Assembly: GCA_016195145.1 (NCBI GenBank)
Contig: JACQAF010000028.1
Location: forward strand, 1 to 6,169
Length of the DNA: 6,169 nt
Origin: Rhodospirillales bacterium
GTDB lineage: Bacteria > Pseudomonadota > Alphaproteobacteria > CACIAM-22H2
Direction: 5' to 3'
Shown here: positions 5,786-6,169 of the stretch, piece by piece
Layout of the letters: every line of letters begins with the position of its first letter
Position numbering within the stretch: the first letter of the stretch is position 1
The notes under the pieces: model-generated
What the model saw: the letters and a program-made list of their open reading frames with translations, nothing else
What the model was told of the DNA's origin: nothing
Databases searched by the model: none
Translations under genes and position numbers: made by a program

Positions 5786-6169
5786 TCAGCGTCCCTTGAA
5801 GCGCGGTTTGCGTTTGTCGAGAAAGGCGCGGTAGCCCTCGCGGTAATCCTCGGTGTCGCAATTGGCGAATCCTTCGAGGAATTCGGCGCGCGACAGCGGC
5901 TTGGGATTCTTCAGCCGCAACGCGAATTTCTTGTGCCAGCGGTTGGACAGGGGCGCCCCGTCGGCGATGCGGCGCGCAGCGGCATAGGCTTCCTCCGCCA
6001 CCTTGTCGTCGGCGACGACGCGGGTGACGAGGCTCTTTTCCTTCGCCTCGGCCGCGCCGAAAACCCGCGCCTCGAGCAGGATTTCGAGCGCCGTCGCCCG
6101 TCCGACGAGGTCGATCAGCGCCTCAAGCTCGGGATAGGCCATGATCACGCCGATGCGGTTGATCGGCAC
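5786..6169 (-). CDS. Enoyl-CoA hydratase/isomerase (crotonase) superfamily protein, C-terminal half only
   Basis: The frame is open to the right edge, so the visible 128 residues are the C-terminal half of a protein of roughly 260; the GTG at the edge is an internal valine, not a start. Crotonase features are the NRIGVIMAY turn, the helix LVGRATALEILLEARVFGAAEAKEKSLV with the following VTRVV strand (family pattern: VGxxxAxExxLxG, then AxEAxxxGLVxxVV), and the C-terminal trimerisation helices ending KPRFKGR. Crotonases stabilise enolate intermediates of acyl-CoA substrates in hydration, isomerisation, decarboxylation or hydrolysis. By eye, the position of the second hydratase glutamate (Glu164 of rat crotonase, in P-E-I) is occupied by Ile here (V-P-I-N-R-I-G), so simple enoyl-CoA hydration is not assured. 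The first glutamate and the oxyanion segment are outside the window. It is directly upstream of the CoA-transferase, with a 3-nt gap, so the two probably act on the same CoA ester. Confidence 0.88.
   Translation of the reverse strand: MPINRIGVIMAYPELEALIDLVGRATALEILLEARVFGAAEAKEKSLVTRVVADDKVAEEAYAAARRIADGAPLSNRWHKKFALRLKNPKPLSRAEFLEGFANCDTEDYREGYRAFLDKRKPRFKGR

Noticed and set aside
6167..6169. GTG at the right edge as the start codon of the crotonase.
   Set aside because: The visible part begins mid-fold in the family, so about half the protein must lie outside; this GTG is an internal valine.

Overview
The window is GC-rich and densely coding, with short intergenic gaps and metabolic genes typical of an Alphaproteobacterium (the Rhizobiales/Rhodospirillales style of gene content). 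This assignment rests on composition and remembered family resemblance, not on a search. Six genes are visible: five read on the minus strand and one on the plus strand. No RNA gene, CRISPR array, insertion sequence or phage gene was seen.

Layout from left to right. (1) Positions 1-1440, minus: the N-terminal 480 residues of an IlvD/Edd-family dehydratase of the sugar-acid (L-arabonate dehydratase-like) type, running off the left edge. (2) 1480-3189, minus: a thiamine-diphosphate enzyme of the acetolactate-synthase fold. It lies 39 bp upstream of the dehydratase and probably shares a transcript with it. (3) 3190-3331: a divergent promoter region with a perfect TTGACA -35 box facing the thiamine-diphosphate gene. 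(4) 3332-3814, plus: a PaaI-type hotdog thioesterase. (5) 3852-4418, minus: a small membrane-anchored stress-type protein with a YflT/GSP17M-like N-terminus, preceded by a tandem 12-bp repeat and a possible heat-shock-type promoter. (6) 4574-5782, minus: a CaiB/BaiF (class III) CoA-transferase, 3 nt downstream of (7) 5786-6169, minus: the C-terminal half of a crotonase-superfamily protein that enters from the right edge.

Functionally there are two catabolic modules. The crotonase, CoA-transferase and possibly the thioesterase act on acyl-CoA esters. The thiamine-diphosphate enzyme plus dehydratase pair looks like ilvB-ilvD but belongs to non-biosynthetic branches, so it more likely handles hydroxy/keto or sugar acids. 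Substrates cannot be read from the sequence.

The most striking observation is in the dehydratase. The reading frame is intact and the iron-sulfur, magnesium and catalytic-serine residues are present, but about 63 residues are cleanly missing in frame. The missing part includes the near-universal family motif NAAIGGSTNAVIHL. It is either a real internal deletion that probably inactivates the enzyme, or an assembly collapse. A second point is that the crotonase appears to lack the second hydratase glutamate.
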